Source: Pollenia angustigena
Taxonomy: Eukaryota; Arthropoda; Insecta; Diptera; Polleniidae
Assembly (NCBI GenBank): GCA_930367215.1
Contig: OV884056.1
Span: 90,469,285 to 90,533,284 of the forward strand
Direction of reading: 5' to 3'
Length of the DNA stretch: 64,000 bases
Position 1 is the stretch's first letter, and each line of letters begins with the position of its first letter. The translations under genes and the position numbers were made by a program. Shown one piece after another: positions 11,077-21,186 of this stretch. Below the pieces are notes generated by a model. That model was not told where the DNA came from. It searched no databases and saw nothing but the letters and a program-made list of their open reading frames with translations.

Positions 11077-12440
11077 TATAAAAAGAGCTTTCTCTTTTTG
11101 ACTATCTTGTTCTCTTGTTAGAAGATTCTTTGTTTTTATAACCACACGTCCATCGGTGGAGAGGGTATTAAGCGTTTATGCTGATGAAAGTGGTGACAGT
11201 CGGTCCATAATTTTACAGTGCCCCCATTGAAGTTATTTGTTGGAATAATGTCTTTGTGTCCATTAACCATTTTATTATGTTGGTTGTTTACACGGCGCAA
11301 ACTTCTCTAAATTAAAACACTAACTTTTCAAAACGTTATAAATGTATATATTTATTATTAAGTATAATAAGTACATACATATGGAGACTTCGAATTGTTT
11401 GTATAAGACACAACTAATTTTAGTTTTAATGTTAATATTTATCTATTTAAAGTTTTATTATAAATAACACGATGGTTAGGTTTGTTGTTGCCACTGTTCA
11501 CTATTTTGTTGATATAAATGTTTATTTATTTGTTCTTTTTAAGTTTTACACCGCGGGCTTATTGCTCAAAATTGACTTGGTTTATCTGTTGCTTTACGAT
11601 CGATTTGGCCTGCGTACCTGAAAGTTTGCTGCGAGGTTGGCTGCCTGCACTTCTTGCATCAGATGTTGATGGGGGCCTTAATGCAGTTAGTGTGGGAACT
11701 GCGGTACCTTTTTTGTTTACCGTGTGAACATTTTAGATTAAATTTGCTTCAAAGAAATTTTATTGCAACCTTAATCTTACGAAATTGTATTGGAATCGGG
11801 TCATGTTTGAACAGAGTTTCCATACAAATAAAAATCCCGAAAATAAATTGTAATGGGATAACTCCATTATTAATATGGGTATTGATACAAGGTTAGTCGG
11901 CGATAACACACCAGAGTATACGTTTCTAAGGGTTTAAATTGCGCTGAATCCGAATCTGTTAGAATTTCTCAATTACATCTGGCTTTGGAGATATCTTGGC
12001 AAAAATCCCTGCTTTAGCCATATTTGTACTCGGAAAAACTTCTTCAAAATTTGTCACCAATTAAAGCATTAATCAAGAATAAAATCAGTTTTGATTAAAA
12101 ATTTAATCAAGTGAATTAAACGTTTAATTGAGACTTTTAACTTGTTTAATATAACAAAGTTTTTAATTGAAATCAATTTTTATTTTTTTGTGTGTATTTG
12201 ATATATCATCTGAAAGTCCCACCGATTTCCTCCAAAATAAAAGCTAAACCTTTGTTATATCTTGTTTCTTTTATGCGATATCTTAACCTGAGGTTTGAAA
12301 AATTTCGATATATACATGATGGTCTTTTCGCTATATATGTACTTTGCAAACACAATTGCATTAAAATGTTTTGTTATTGTTTATTTAAATTAGTTTTGCA
12401 CATACGTATGTGAGTTATTTCCATGTATTAGTAACAAGTT
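11077..12440. other. Intergenic DNA with one coding-like stretch
   Basis: Apart from the minus-strand stretch at 11560-11740, no feature stands out. A TTAATTGA-rich tract near 12060-12195 resembles the interior of AT-rich elements elsewhere in the window. Confidence 0.4.
11562..11740 (-). pseudogene. Possible orphan exon or decayed coding fragment
   Basis: One minus-strand frame of about 58 codons reads GTAVPTLTALRPPSTSDAR and continues rich in Ser, Pro, Gln and Lys before a stop. Its G+C content and codon pattern look more like coding sequence than its neighbours. No start, clear splice site or domain was found. It could be the last exon of an unseen gene, a retroelement gag remnant, or chance. 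Confidence 0.25.
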
Positions 12441-12767
12441 CCCTGCAAATAATAGGACCAGTCCAACCACGCGTGTAAAGAGTAGTCCACAAGGGACCAG
12501 GACTAGTCCAAAACTAACCCAAACGTATGGAAAAAACCTGGTATATTTAACATTACGATGTCCTAGGAGAGGACCATATAACCCACCTTTGGACCACTAA
12601 GGAGTAGTTTTAAAACTACTCCACGGTGTACACAAGAGGAAGACATGTCGTCTCACTACAAACACTTTTTAAAAATGACATGGTCCATGCTTGCATTACA
12701 TCGGACTAGTCCATGGAGTAGTCCATTTTATCAAAATGGATCAGGTGGTCCAATTTTATTTGCAGGG
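12441..12767. mobile_element. TIR element, CCCTGCA family, copy 1
   Basis: The ends are CCCTGCAAATAATAGGACCA and the inverse of CCCTGCAAATAAAATTGGAC. The interior repeats AGTCCA/TGGACT words in both orientations. A longer relative with the same ends is at 16416-17425. Confidence 0.65.
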
Positions 12768-13478
12768 TTCTAATGCTGGGTACACACAGTGAAATCTACA
12801 TGCAATTTGTTTCAATGCAACCTCAAAATATCAAAGCGTTTTGATGTTGATGCAATCTGAAATGAATGAAAATGAATTTAATTCACTAGATTGCGTAAAT
12901 GCGTTGCATAGTGTGTAATTCAACAAACCAATTTTAAATAATATATTATACATTTTTGACGCGTGTTGTAAATAACAATTGTTTTTAAATTGTATAAATG
13001 TTTAAAAATTTCTTAGAGTTACGCAGGGAATGATGAAAGCTAATACTTTTACCACTTGTGTTCCTAAAGGGCATTAAAACTTGATCAGACATTCCGTTCT
13101 TAGCATTATAGGTCATTTAGCAATTCAGTGTATTTAACATTCTACTCCAAGAGACATTTTCTAGTGTTACTCAAAAACTTCCGTAGATGCTCTAAAAGTT
13201 TTAAGGCTAAAATGCTGCGCCCCAAATTAAACTTTTAAAAATGTGGTCATGTAATTAATGTCGTGAACATGTTTTATATTTCAACTTCTGTAGATGATTT
13301 CAATCCACTCCATTTGTTCTTCTTTCAATTCAATCTGTTGAGGCTTACATATTCTTAAGATTCTGGCAACTCTGCCAATTTTTAAATTTATTTATGATTA
13401 CTAGATAACTTTATAGTAAATGCAATTCATTAAGTATTAAACAAATCAGTGAAAATAAATATATGACCTTTAATTGTT
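12768..13478. other. Intergenic region downstream of galectin 1
   Basis: There is no gene. No canonical AATAAA was found on the minus strand just past the galectin 1 stop, so its poly(A) site is not defined. A weak imperfect inverted repeat (GTACACACAGTG and TAGTGTGTAATTC) spans about 12783-12923. Confidence 0.4.
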
Positions 13479-13758
13479 TCACAAAAAAAGACTAGAATAG
13501 CTTTCAAAACCAATACACTGGGGATCATCCATCTGAATATGATCAATGCCATCAACTCTAACAGTAACTCCATTGATACCTCTCAATTTAACTCCAACTA
13601 TGTCTTGCAAAACATTAGGGGTTCTATAGGGAAATCTGCAAAAGAATTGCCCATCCTTGGCTATATGAAACTCGGTTTCAGTAAAAGCAATCGCCAATTT
13701 AAAAGGGCAATAGAAGTCATCAAAGGGAAAGCCCCCGTCCGTTAACTCTGTGCCATAG
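13479..13758 (-). CDS. Galectin 1 exon 3
   Basis: After the CAATAG acceptor it encodes YGTELTDGG and ends SYSSLFL before TGA. It contains the CRD 2 strands AIAFTETEFHIAKDG and FPYRTPNVLQD, conserved in all three paralogues. Confidence 0.85.
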
Positions 13759-14797
13759 CTATTGATAAATACAAAAAAAAATTATAAGCTTCAAAATCTT
13801 ATAGAATACGTTAAAACAGATAACACACCCCAAATATTCAACACTAGTACGTTTATCTTTGCATTTGGTAGTTTTGGAATTCCTCAAAAACTTTTTACTG
13901 TCAAATCGTATACTCAAATGCAACTCTTCCCGCTGGTTATCGCGGGCATTTTTCAGTTGTAAGACAAATCTTCCATTAGTATTGCCAAGCAGTTGAGCCT
14001 TAATGATCATTACATGACCTGGTTCGAAAGACATAGGCTGATCATTACTAAAGTCCACACCCTCCTCGCTTAAGTGCAATGGTGGCCAAGTGTAGGGAAA
14101 ATATTTACGATGATCCACTTGTTTAACATAATCCAAATCGCCAGTAATTTTTATGGTATTCAAAGTATTTATGGGCAAACTATATGGTATACGACTGCAG
14201 GGTCTATTGTTAATGGCAATATTGAAATTATCCTCGGACATGATAATATTGATTTTGAAATCCACTAAAAATAACGATGTTGAAAATTCATGATGCATTT
14301 CCTCTTTCCAATCATTACTAGCCGTTTTGAAAGCTATCATGTTATTGTTGAGATAAACAAGTATCTGAAGGCCCACAAGGATTTGGGTATCATCATCGGG
14401 AGTTTTATGCGCCAAAGTTATATTGAACCTTTTATGAGTTGGATTAAATTAATTAAATATTTAAAAAAAATATGGGGGGTGTGCTGGAAATCGCAAACGC
14501 AAAACGCAAGAACTTGGAGGCTGTTTATAATACACTTTTTATCAAATTTTTATAATTTTTGTTACAAAATTCAGTTTAATAGAGAAATGTTTGTATAATA
14601 ATTGTCATAAAATTCTTTTATTACAGAAATCTTACTAAAAAACGACTTTTAAAATTCTTGCGTTTTGCGTTTGCGATTTCCAGCACACCCCTGTATATTT
14701 ACCATTTGCCATCGTGTTGAGCTTTTGCACAGATCTCCAAAATATGTCCATGTTTCAAATTCTGTGCTAAAATGCCCTGAAATAATACAGTTGACAT
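13479..14797 (-). CDS. Galectin 1, tandem-repeat galectin (three exons)
   Basis: Coding parts are 14797..14703, 14428..13829 and 13758..13479, giving 324 aa. Galectins are soluble beta-galactoside-binding lectins; two CRDs in one chain is the usual insect tandem-repeat form. The first CRD (about 1-135) keeps a Trp at about 72 (NDWKEE) but has QILVYL where the family has H-x-N-x-R. The linker KYFPYTWPP ends near 148. The second CRD has ELHLSIRFD (His about 202, Arg about 206, Ser for Asn) and RNSK (Asn about 215), with YGTEL in place of WGxExR. The start was chosen because exon 1 joins in frame through TG|GTAAAT and an AAAAG|G acceptor to make W-F-N-I-T-L, matching the family's beta-strand. 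The intron 2 donor (GG|GTGTGT) is the only one in the right phase but is weak. No signal peptide was seen. Paralogues are at 36 and 43-48 kb. Known: the fold and family role. Inferred: altered sugar binding. Confidence 0.9.
13829..14428 (-). CDS. Galectin 1 exon 2
   Basis: The 600-nt exon covers most of CRD 1, the linker and the first half of CRD 2. The open frame runs on through the 70-bp intron 2, so a simple ORF reading adds a false hydrophobic tail after TSVEYLG. Confidence 0.85.
14476..14691. mobile_element. Hairpin MITE in galectin 1 intron 1
   Basis: GGGGTGTGCTGGAAATCGCA and its inverse are about 200 bp apart; the matching arms extend about 38 bp through AACGCAAAACGCAAGAA. It fills most of the 274-bp intron and leaves both splice sites intact. 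CAGGGGTG-type ends hint at hAT, but no 8-bp duplication is visible. Confidence 0.75.
14703..14797 (-). CDS. Galectin 1 exon 1
   Basis: It encodes 31 residues starting MSTVLFQGILAQ plus the first two bases of a Trp codon. The segment GHILEICAKAQ matches exon 1 of galectin 3 closely, which is the main proof that this short exon is real. The donor is TG|GTAAAT. Confidence 0.85.
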
Positions 14798-15149
14798 TGT
14801 TTTTTTTTATTTCAATTATATTTAGAACAACTGCTTTCAACGCTGAGTAATTTGTTAATAAAAAAGTTTTTGATTAAACACTTTTGTTATCTTGGTAAAT
14901 AACTTTATTTACCATTGTTGCCCAAATCAGTTAATTATTTTATGCCCATATCGGTAAAATGTTTCAATTCAAATAAGAAATTCTCAGTTAAATTCAACAA
15001 TACCAAATATATTTTTTGCGAGCAGATACAAAATTTTTTGAGGAAGAGGATCATCCTATACAGGATCTATGAATAATTAAATACATGTTTCTAAAATGTT
15101 CGTTGAAGGAGAAATTAATTTTGATCTCATTAAATTAAAAATTTCTTTT
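14798..15149. other. Upstream region of galectin 1
   Basis: This is AT-rich DNA that should contain the minus-strand promoter. ACTCAGCGTTG on the minus strand, near 14838-14848, with an AT-rich block about 20 nt further upstream could be an initiator, but the match is weak. Confidence 0.3.
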
Positions 15150-15650
15150 TTACCGCCGTTTAATATAGCATGCCTCTCTTATCACCAGTATTTCAGCCTG
15201 AAATACGCTCGCTTTATCCGGAGGATAGAAAAAGATATTAAATTTTGGCAGTTCCCCCGAGAAACCCTCAAAGCCTACACCGCAGGTCATCTTTGACTCA
15301 TCTATGTTAACTCTTTTGCAGTTTTCATTAGCCAGGATTCCCCTACTCCATTCTTGAATTTCTTTTCAAGGCTGTTATCATAAAGTACGTTGGGATGCTC
15401 TTGTAAGATCATTGCATGACCGTACGTTCTCGCCTTCCAGCAACCCGATGCCGAGAGCACAGCCGCAATGCTGACAAAAATGACCATTAGGTGCAATTCT
15501 ATTGGAAAAAGGTGCAGTATGGTATTCAGCGCCTCTGAAGGACTAGTGCGTTGAGCGCCTGTTATTTCAATGCAGGCTGATTTTTGTACTCTGCCCAGCT
15601 GGTTCACGATGTATTTCCAGCCTGTCGCGGTTCACCATACCAAAGATCTA
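15150..15650 (-). pseudogene. Non-LTR retrotransposon ORF2 fragment (post-RT and RNase H)
   Basis: On the minus strand one frame reads LGRVQKSACIEITGAQRTSP, the conserved segment after the reverse transcriptase in R1/I-like and related LINEs. A shifted frame then gives VNIDESKMTCGVGFEGFS and SVFQAEILVIREAC, the start of a retrotransposon RNase H domain (the family's D-G-S motif is changed to D-E-S). A UGA stop upstream (LVW*TA), the frameshift near 15305-15310 and the missing flanks show it is dead. An RNase H domain fits the I, R1 or LOA clades; I cannot decide between them. Confidence 0.75.
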
Positions 15651-15762
15651 ATTGTACGTCTTTTCCGTCAAACATTTGCTAAGTGGGTCCGTAGCTTTAA
15701 GATTAAGTAGTAGAATTTCGAATTCGAACAGAATTTTCTGGAATGTTTCTTGAATCTAACTA

Positions 15763-16384
15763 GTGCTGGAAAACTATCGATAGTAGTAATCTTAAAATAT
15801 CGATAGGACATACACAGTTTTTGCCGCAAGTTTTTACTTGCCATTATTAATTCGCGCTGAATTACAGCAATGAATACCAACAGTAAAAATGGCAGGTATT
15901 ATGGTTTGCTTAGCTGTGCTTTTTTACGGCTAATTAAAGGCATTTATGTCGAAATTCTTCTATGCTAACATTGGAACTGAAATGTTAAATGCAAATGCAA
16001 TTGCGAGCATAAAACAAAACAATGAACGACCATAAGAGGAAAAGTCCTCTAGATTGTTTACCTTTTCGGTTGAGAATCAAAACCAATTTAGAACATTATC
16101 TAAAATTGCAATAACATATCTTATAGTCCCTGCTACTTCGGTTCCTTCAGAAAGTTGCTTATCAGCAGGACAATTTTTCAAAAACTGTCATCCAAACTAA
16201 CTTGCGTGCATACATACGTCTCATGCGTTCAATAAAGTGATAAAAACAACGAGCCTGATAATAAACTAGTTAAAGTTTTGCTGCTCAAGTACAAACTTTC
16301 AGGCGATAGTAATATCGATAGTGAAATATGAGCTATCGATAGGCAAATATGAACTATCGATAAATATCGATAGTATACCAGCAC
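15763..16384. mobile_element. TA-target MITE carrying six TATCGATA motifs
   Basis: The ends are GTGCTGG and its inverse, flanked by TA at 15761-15762 and 16385-16386. The surrounding words (TCTGGAATGTTTCTTGAATC, then CTACAACTACTAC) match the uninterrupted repeat near 3990-4035. Perfect TATCGATA octamers lie at about 15775, 15798, 16313, 16334, 16355 and 16365, clustered inside both ends. That octamer is the known Drosophila DRE core bound by DREF/BEAF proteins; activity here is inference. Confidence 0.65.
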
Positions 16385-16415
16385 TATCTACAACTACTAC
16401 CGGTTGTGAACTATA

Positions 16416-17425
16416 CCCTGCAGATAACGAGACTAGTCCATACATGCATGTAAAGAATAGTCCATAAAGGAGAAGAGCACTCCAAAACTTCTCCAAATAT
16501 ATGGGTAACGATGTCCTAGGAGGGGACCATATAACCCACCGAAGTAGTCCCTAAACTACTCCATAGAGTACTAAAGTGGGTTAGTTTTAAAAGTACTCCA
16601 CGTTACTACAGTATGGAGTACACTTAAGGTAGAAGTACATAACACGCGTTAGTGCGCGCGCGCTCTGTCGTCTTCTGTCAAAAAAAGTTAAACTAGTGTG
16701 TTTTCATAGAACAAGCTACATGCAAAATATTTTGACGCGTTTGCGCCAGAAAGTTGGTTAAGTTTGAACTTTTTAACGCGTTGTGTATTTTTGACAAGTA
16801 ATCAGCTGACAATAAAAAGAATAATTTAACAAATTTGTGAATCATGAAAGAAAAACTTATTGAAGAGCTTAAAAAGAATAAATTCAATAAAATAACAAAA
16901 TCTTGATATACTTTCGAACCCTTTTTTAATGCACAAATAAGTAAACAAATAAAAAACAGCTGATAGGAATGGCTTTTGTAACGCGTGTTGTGTAACTTGC
17001 AATTTTTGACGCGCTAAAGTTTTTAAACGCACGACACTTATCGACGAACTAACGCGTGTTATGTACTTCCACCTTTAAGGGGTAGTTTAAGCATTTTTCT
17101 TTTTCATTTTTTACTAATCGCCTTTTATGGTGTGTACTGTTGTCTTTTATTGCTATTATTAAATATATTTACTTGGTATTTTTAATTTTCTTACCTTTTT
17201 TCCATAAATTTCACATTTCACTTTCAAATAAAACTTAATAATGGACACTATCAGGGCTACCAATGTGTAATACTGTAAACTTTAGAAAAGTATACATCAT
17301 GCAGTTGTTGGCAGCACTGTATGTTAATTTCTTGTAACAAGGTCCATACTACAGTACATTGGACCATGTTATAAGTAGTCCATTTAAGCCAAAATAGACC
17401 ACGTAGTCCAATATTATCTGTAGGG
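16416..17425. mobile_element. TIR element, CCCTGCA family, copy 2
   Basis: The termini are CCCTGCAGATAA and its near inverse, with TA at 16414-16415 and 17426-17427. The AGTCCA-rich interior matches the copy at 12441-12767. It is enlarged by a nested TTAA-target element at 16628-17074. Confidence 0.7.
16628..17074. mobile_element. TTAA-target MITE, GGTAGAAGTACAT family, copy 1
   Basis: TTAA flanks both sides (16624-16627, 17075-17078). The ends are GGTAGAAGTACATAACACGC and the inverse of GGTGGAAGTACATAACACGC. A second copy is at 23624-24095. A TTAA duplication fits piggyBac-type transposition, but no transposase is present. The frames inside are spurious. Confidence 0.75.
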
Positions 17426-17427
17426 TA

Positions 17428-18141
17428 AATACAGTCTGACTCGTAAACAGCGTTGCCAGAAGATTTGGAAGAAAAATCTTCATTTGGCGAAAAAAAAATC
17501 TTATTTTGAAGAGAAAAATCAAGGGCAAAAAAGTAAAAATTATAAATTTTTTAAAAGAAAATACTTTTTATTATGGAAACTATTTAAATTGAAACACGAA
17601 ATTGCGGTATTTATACAAAATTAGATTGTAGGTTTAAAATTGTGTTTTTAGTTATACATATTTTCCAAAAAAATACATTTTAAATGCATTTAATTTCTAA
17701 TAAAAAGTCCATCTAAATAAAGAAGTTTCGTCGAAAGTTATTAAATTCTAATATTAGAGATGTATAAATTTTGGGCAAAAAAATTTTAGTTTGTGAGCTA
17801 TGAAACCTATACATCATATGATTTCTTAAGGGTTTTCAATTTAATATTCTATTTTTGATACCGTTGCATTTAAAACAAGCTCACTGAAAATATATAGATT
17901 TTCGTAAATATCATCCCCTCAATAAAACAATAGTTTATACGCATGTACACCATAAATTTTTTATTGCATAATAAGAATCTACATAACTGATTCTAAATGT
18001 GGTAAAAATTTGGTGAAATTCTACTTCCTAAAAGATACTAAAAGCAGGGTTTCGAACAACTGCTAAAAGCAGTCAAAATTTGCATAAAATTTCATTTATT
18101 TTCAGCAACATGCTGGAAAAAAATGAACTGTATTGTATTTT
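17428..18141. other. AT-rich non-coding DNA
   Basis: No gene was seen. A CAGCGTTGCCAGA word at 17448 followed by AAGATTTT-rich DNA recurs in the same orientation at 21588, so it is a dispersed repeat start rather than a TIR pair. Confidence 0.4.
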
Positions 18142-18493
18142 CATCACACTCATACTTAAATCAGTTGAACTGTGTGCGCACAGTTACTGAAAAAACAGTA
18201 ACACAATTTACTTTTTTTTCAGCAGTCAAAAGAATCAGCAGCCGACTCACTCCATTTTTAACACACAGACTGCTGAACTGGCGACTGAAACACAGAAGCT
18301 GATGTGTTTACAGTTGACGTAAACATTTGTTTTTAGTTTACTAAACGACGTAGCTAGAAACTGGCAGTTCGACTGTATAGTCGCGTAACACAAACTGGCT
18401 GGTGACTATATTGAGTTCTGTTCACTTAAAAATACATTTGTTTTGTTGTTGAAAGAGAAATACAATTACATACGTACATATGTATGTACAGTA

Positions 18494-19071
18494 CTTTTCG
18501 CTTATAGTCACATCTTTTAGTTGCAACCATAACGTGGACTATATCGCTAATGTGACTATAAGGCTAATTCATATATATGCCACTATGATTCATATAACCG
18601 AAATCGAATGTAATCAAGTTGTGTGAATAAAGGAGATAAAAAATTCATATAAATTACACCGACATCAGGCTTATGGTTTTACAACAGAGTTGCATACTGT
18701 ATAAAAAATAGTTTAAATAATAACAAGATATTTCATAACTGATACCAACGCCAAAAACTAATTTTTTACGAGTAGAGAGTTGGTGACGAAAATTAAATGA
18801 TTTAATTCATTCTTTCTTTGGATGGATTTTTGATTCGAAAACTAAAAAGAACTTAGTAAATTTTGCTAATGTGACTATAACGCCATTAATTTGCTTTACT
18901 TTTTCCTTTGACTACTGTTGATAAATGGCATATATGGTTAATGTGCTTATATCGCTAAATGGACTATAACGTTAATACTTTATATTAAATTAACTTATAG
19001 CGGCAAAATAAACAGATAAAATGGACTATATCGCTAATGTGATTATAAGCGTAGTGACTATAAACGAAAAG
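18494..19071. mobile_element. TA-target element in left arm, CTTTTCGCTTATAG family
   Basis: The ends CTTTTCGCTTATAGTCAC and near-inverse are flanked by TA. Internally the words GACTATATCGCTAATG and GTGACTATAA recur several times, so the subterminal region is repetitive. Confidence 0.65.
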
Positions 19072-20152
19072 TACTGTATGTATGTATTAATAGAATGAAG
19101 AAACTTATTTGTAATTTTTGGAATGTCAATTATAATACTTTTTATTTAAAAATATTTATTTGTGCTTTATATAGGTACATAGGAATTTAATAAAAAATTA
19201 AAAAAATTGTTTTTAAGATAAAATGAAAATAAGATTTTCTATAGAAAAAATAACAAACAAAAAAATTTTTAGCTAGTCTATCAATTTAAATTTTTCTGTA
19301 TATTTAAGATATAATAATAAAGTTATTATTTAATATATAACTAATAATCCAAAAAGTGGCGAATAAAGCTACAAAGTAATGAATTCTTGAAGTCATTAAA
19401 AGTAGGATTGTTAGTAAAGTTTTTGCTGGGTTAATAAATTGTCGCATCATTTTATAATGGAATTTAGCTCATCAAAACATAACTATAATTCTTTTCTTTT
19501 TTATAATATGAGAAATAATCACATTTAAATATAATTTTTATAATAATATTTTGTAAATAGTATTTAAATCTTGTAACTAATACTTAAAAAATTGTATATA
19601 CAATTATTTTGAATTAACTAATTTAAGTTCTTTAAATAGTCTGCAAGGGACAATGTTCTAAAGACATATGTAAATAAATAAATAAATATAAAAAGGTATA
19701 TAATAATTAAAATACCCATGTACCTATAAACAAAACAAAAAAAACTTAGGTTAATTTAAATAATTTTATATTTAGCTTTTATTTGACCTTTTTTAATTTA
19801 ATAACTGTTTTATTTTTAAATAAAGCTCTAGGCCTTTTTATTATTATCGAAAATAAATAATTTAATATTAAAAAGACCTAGAGCTTGCTTTAAAAATAAA
19901 ATAGTTAATAAATAATTTTAGTGGAAACTTATAATATTTTAAACTAACAGAAAAAATGTGTATGTTTGTTATTTTTTCTATAGAAAATCTTATTTTCATT
20001 TTATCTTAAAAACATTTTTTTAATTTTTTATTAAATTCCTATGTACCTATATAAAGCACAAATAAATATTTTTAAATAAAAAGTATTATAATTGACATTC
20101 CAAACATTACAAATAAGTTTCTTCATTCTATTAATACATACATACATACATA

Positions 20153-20536
20153 TCGTTAGCTAAAATGCAAAAAGACGTAACTAACAAAAAATTCAAAGTC
20201 GAGTTTTTGATTGATTATTATGAATGCTATAAAACTACATGTCTTGACAAAATTTTACACTTCTGCGATCAAAAATTGCGTTTTTATTAACAAAAAACAA
20301 AGGGACGTAACTACAAGTTTTTTTGTTTGAAGTATGCAAAACGACGTAATTACACATTTTTTTTTAAGAAAATATAATAAAATGGGTTTCTTTGAAAATT
20401 GGTTGAAGAATTCCATGGACGACTTATCAATGCATGTTTTTCTGACATGTTCATAGTTTTCACTTTACAAAGTTTTTTGCTTCTCCTGTAAAATTATATT
20501 TTTGTTAGTTACGTCTTTTTGCATTTTAGCTAACGA
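20153..20536. mobile_element. TA-target element in right arm, TCGTTAGCTAAAATGC family
   Basis: Ends TCGTTAGCTAAAATGCAAAA and inverse, flanked by TA. The arms continue through AAGACGTAACTAACAAAAA. It is unrelated in sequence to the left-arm insertion. Confidence 0.7.
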
Positions 20537-21186
20537 TATGTACGTATGTAATTGTAGTTCTCTTTTCTTTTTCAACAACAGAACAAATGTATTTTTAAGT
20601 GAACAGAACTCAATATAGTCACCAGCCAGTTTGTGTTACGCGACTATACAGTCGAACTGCCAGTTTCTAGCTACGTCGTTTAGTAAACTAAAAAAAAATG
20701 TTTACGTCAACTGTAAACACATCAGCTTCTGTGTTTCAGTCGCCAGTTCAGCAGTCTGTGTGTTAAAAATGTAGTGAGTCGGCTGCTGATTCTTTTGACT
20801 GCTGAAAAAAAGTAAATTGTGTTACTGTTTTTTCAGTAACTGTGCGCACACAGTTCAACTGATTTAAGTATGAGTGTGGATGATAATTGATGTGTCGAAC
20901 TATTTTCAGCATAGTTGCCTGTTAAAAAAAAAAACTGGCGACTGAATTTTAAACACTGACTAAAAGATCAAATGAAATATAAGCGTAAAATTGCGTGCTT
21001 GAAATTTTACATTAATAAGTGTGTAAGTGAAGGTATGGTGTTTTGATTATTTGTTACTCTGAATATAATTTCAAAGAAAAAAAGTGAATAAAAAGCATAC
21101 ACTATTTTTATTATTTCAAAACAAAATAAAATTAAAAAATTACATATATTGATATACACAATGTTTTAATAATATAAATGGTGAAA

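Larger units (their letters stand above)
18142..20883. mobile_element. Long-inverted-repeat element, about 2.7 kb
   Basis: The arms 18142-19263 and 19963-20883 are inverted copies. The ends start near CACACTCATACTTAAATCAG, and the arms share CAGCAGTCAAAAGAATCAGC, CTGGTGACTATATTGAGTTC and CTTTATATAGGTACATAGGA with their counterparts. The centre contains a smaller inverted pair (CTAGGCC near 19830 and 19873). Each arm is broken by a different TA-target element at the mirrored site. There is no transposase frame. Confidence 0.75.

Noticed and set aside
13759..13828. Hydrophobic C-terminal tail of the galectin 1 open frame as a membrane anchor
   Set aside because: It is translated intron 2; splicing to 13758 gives the conserved CRD ending.
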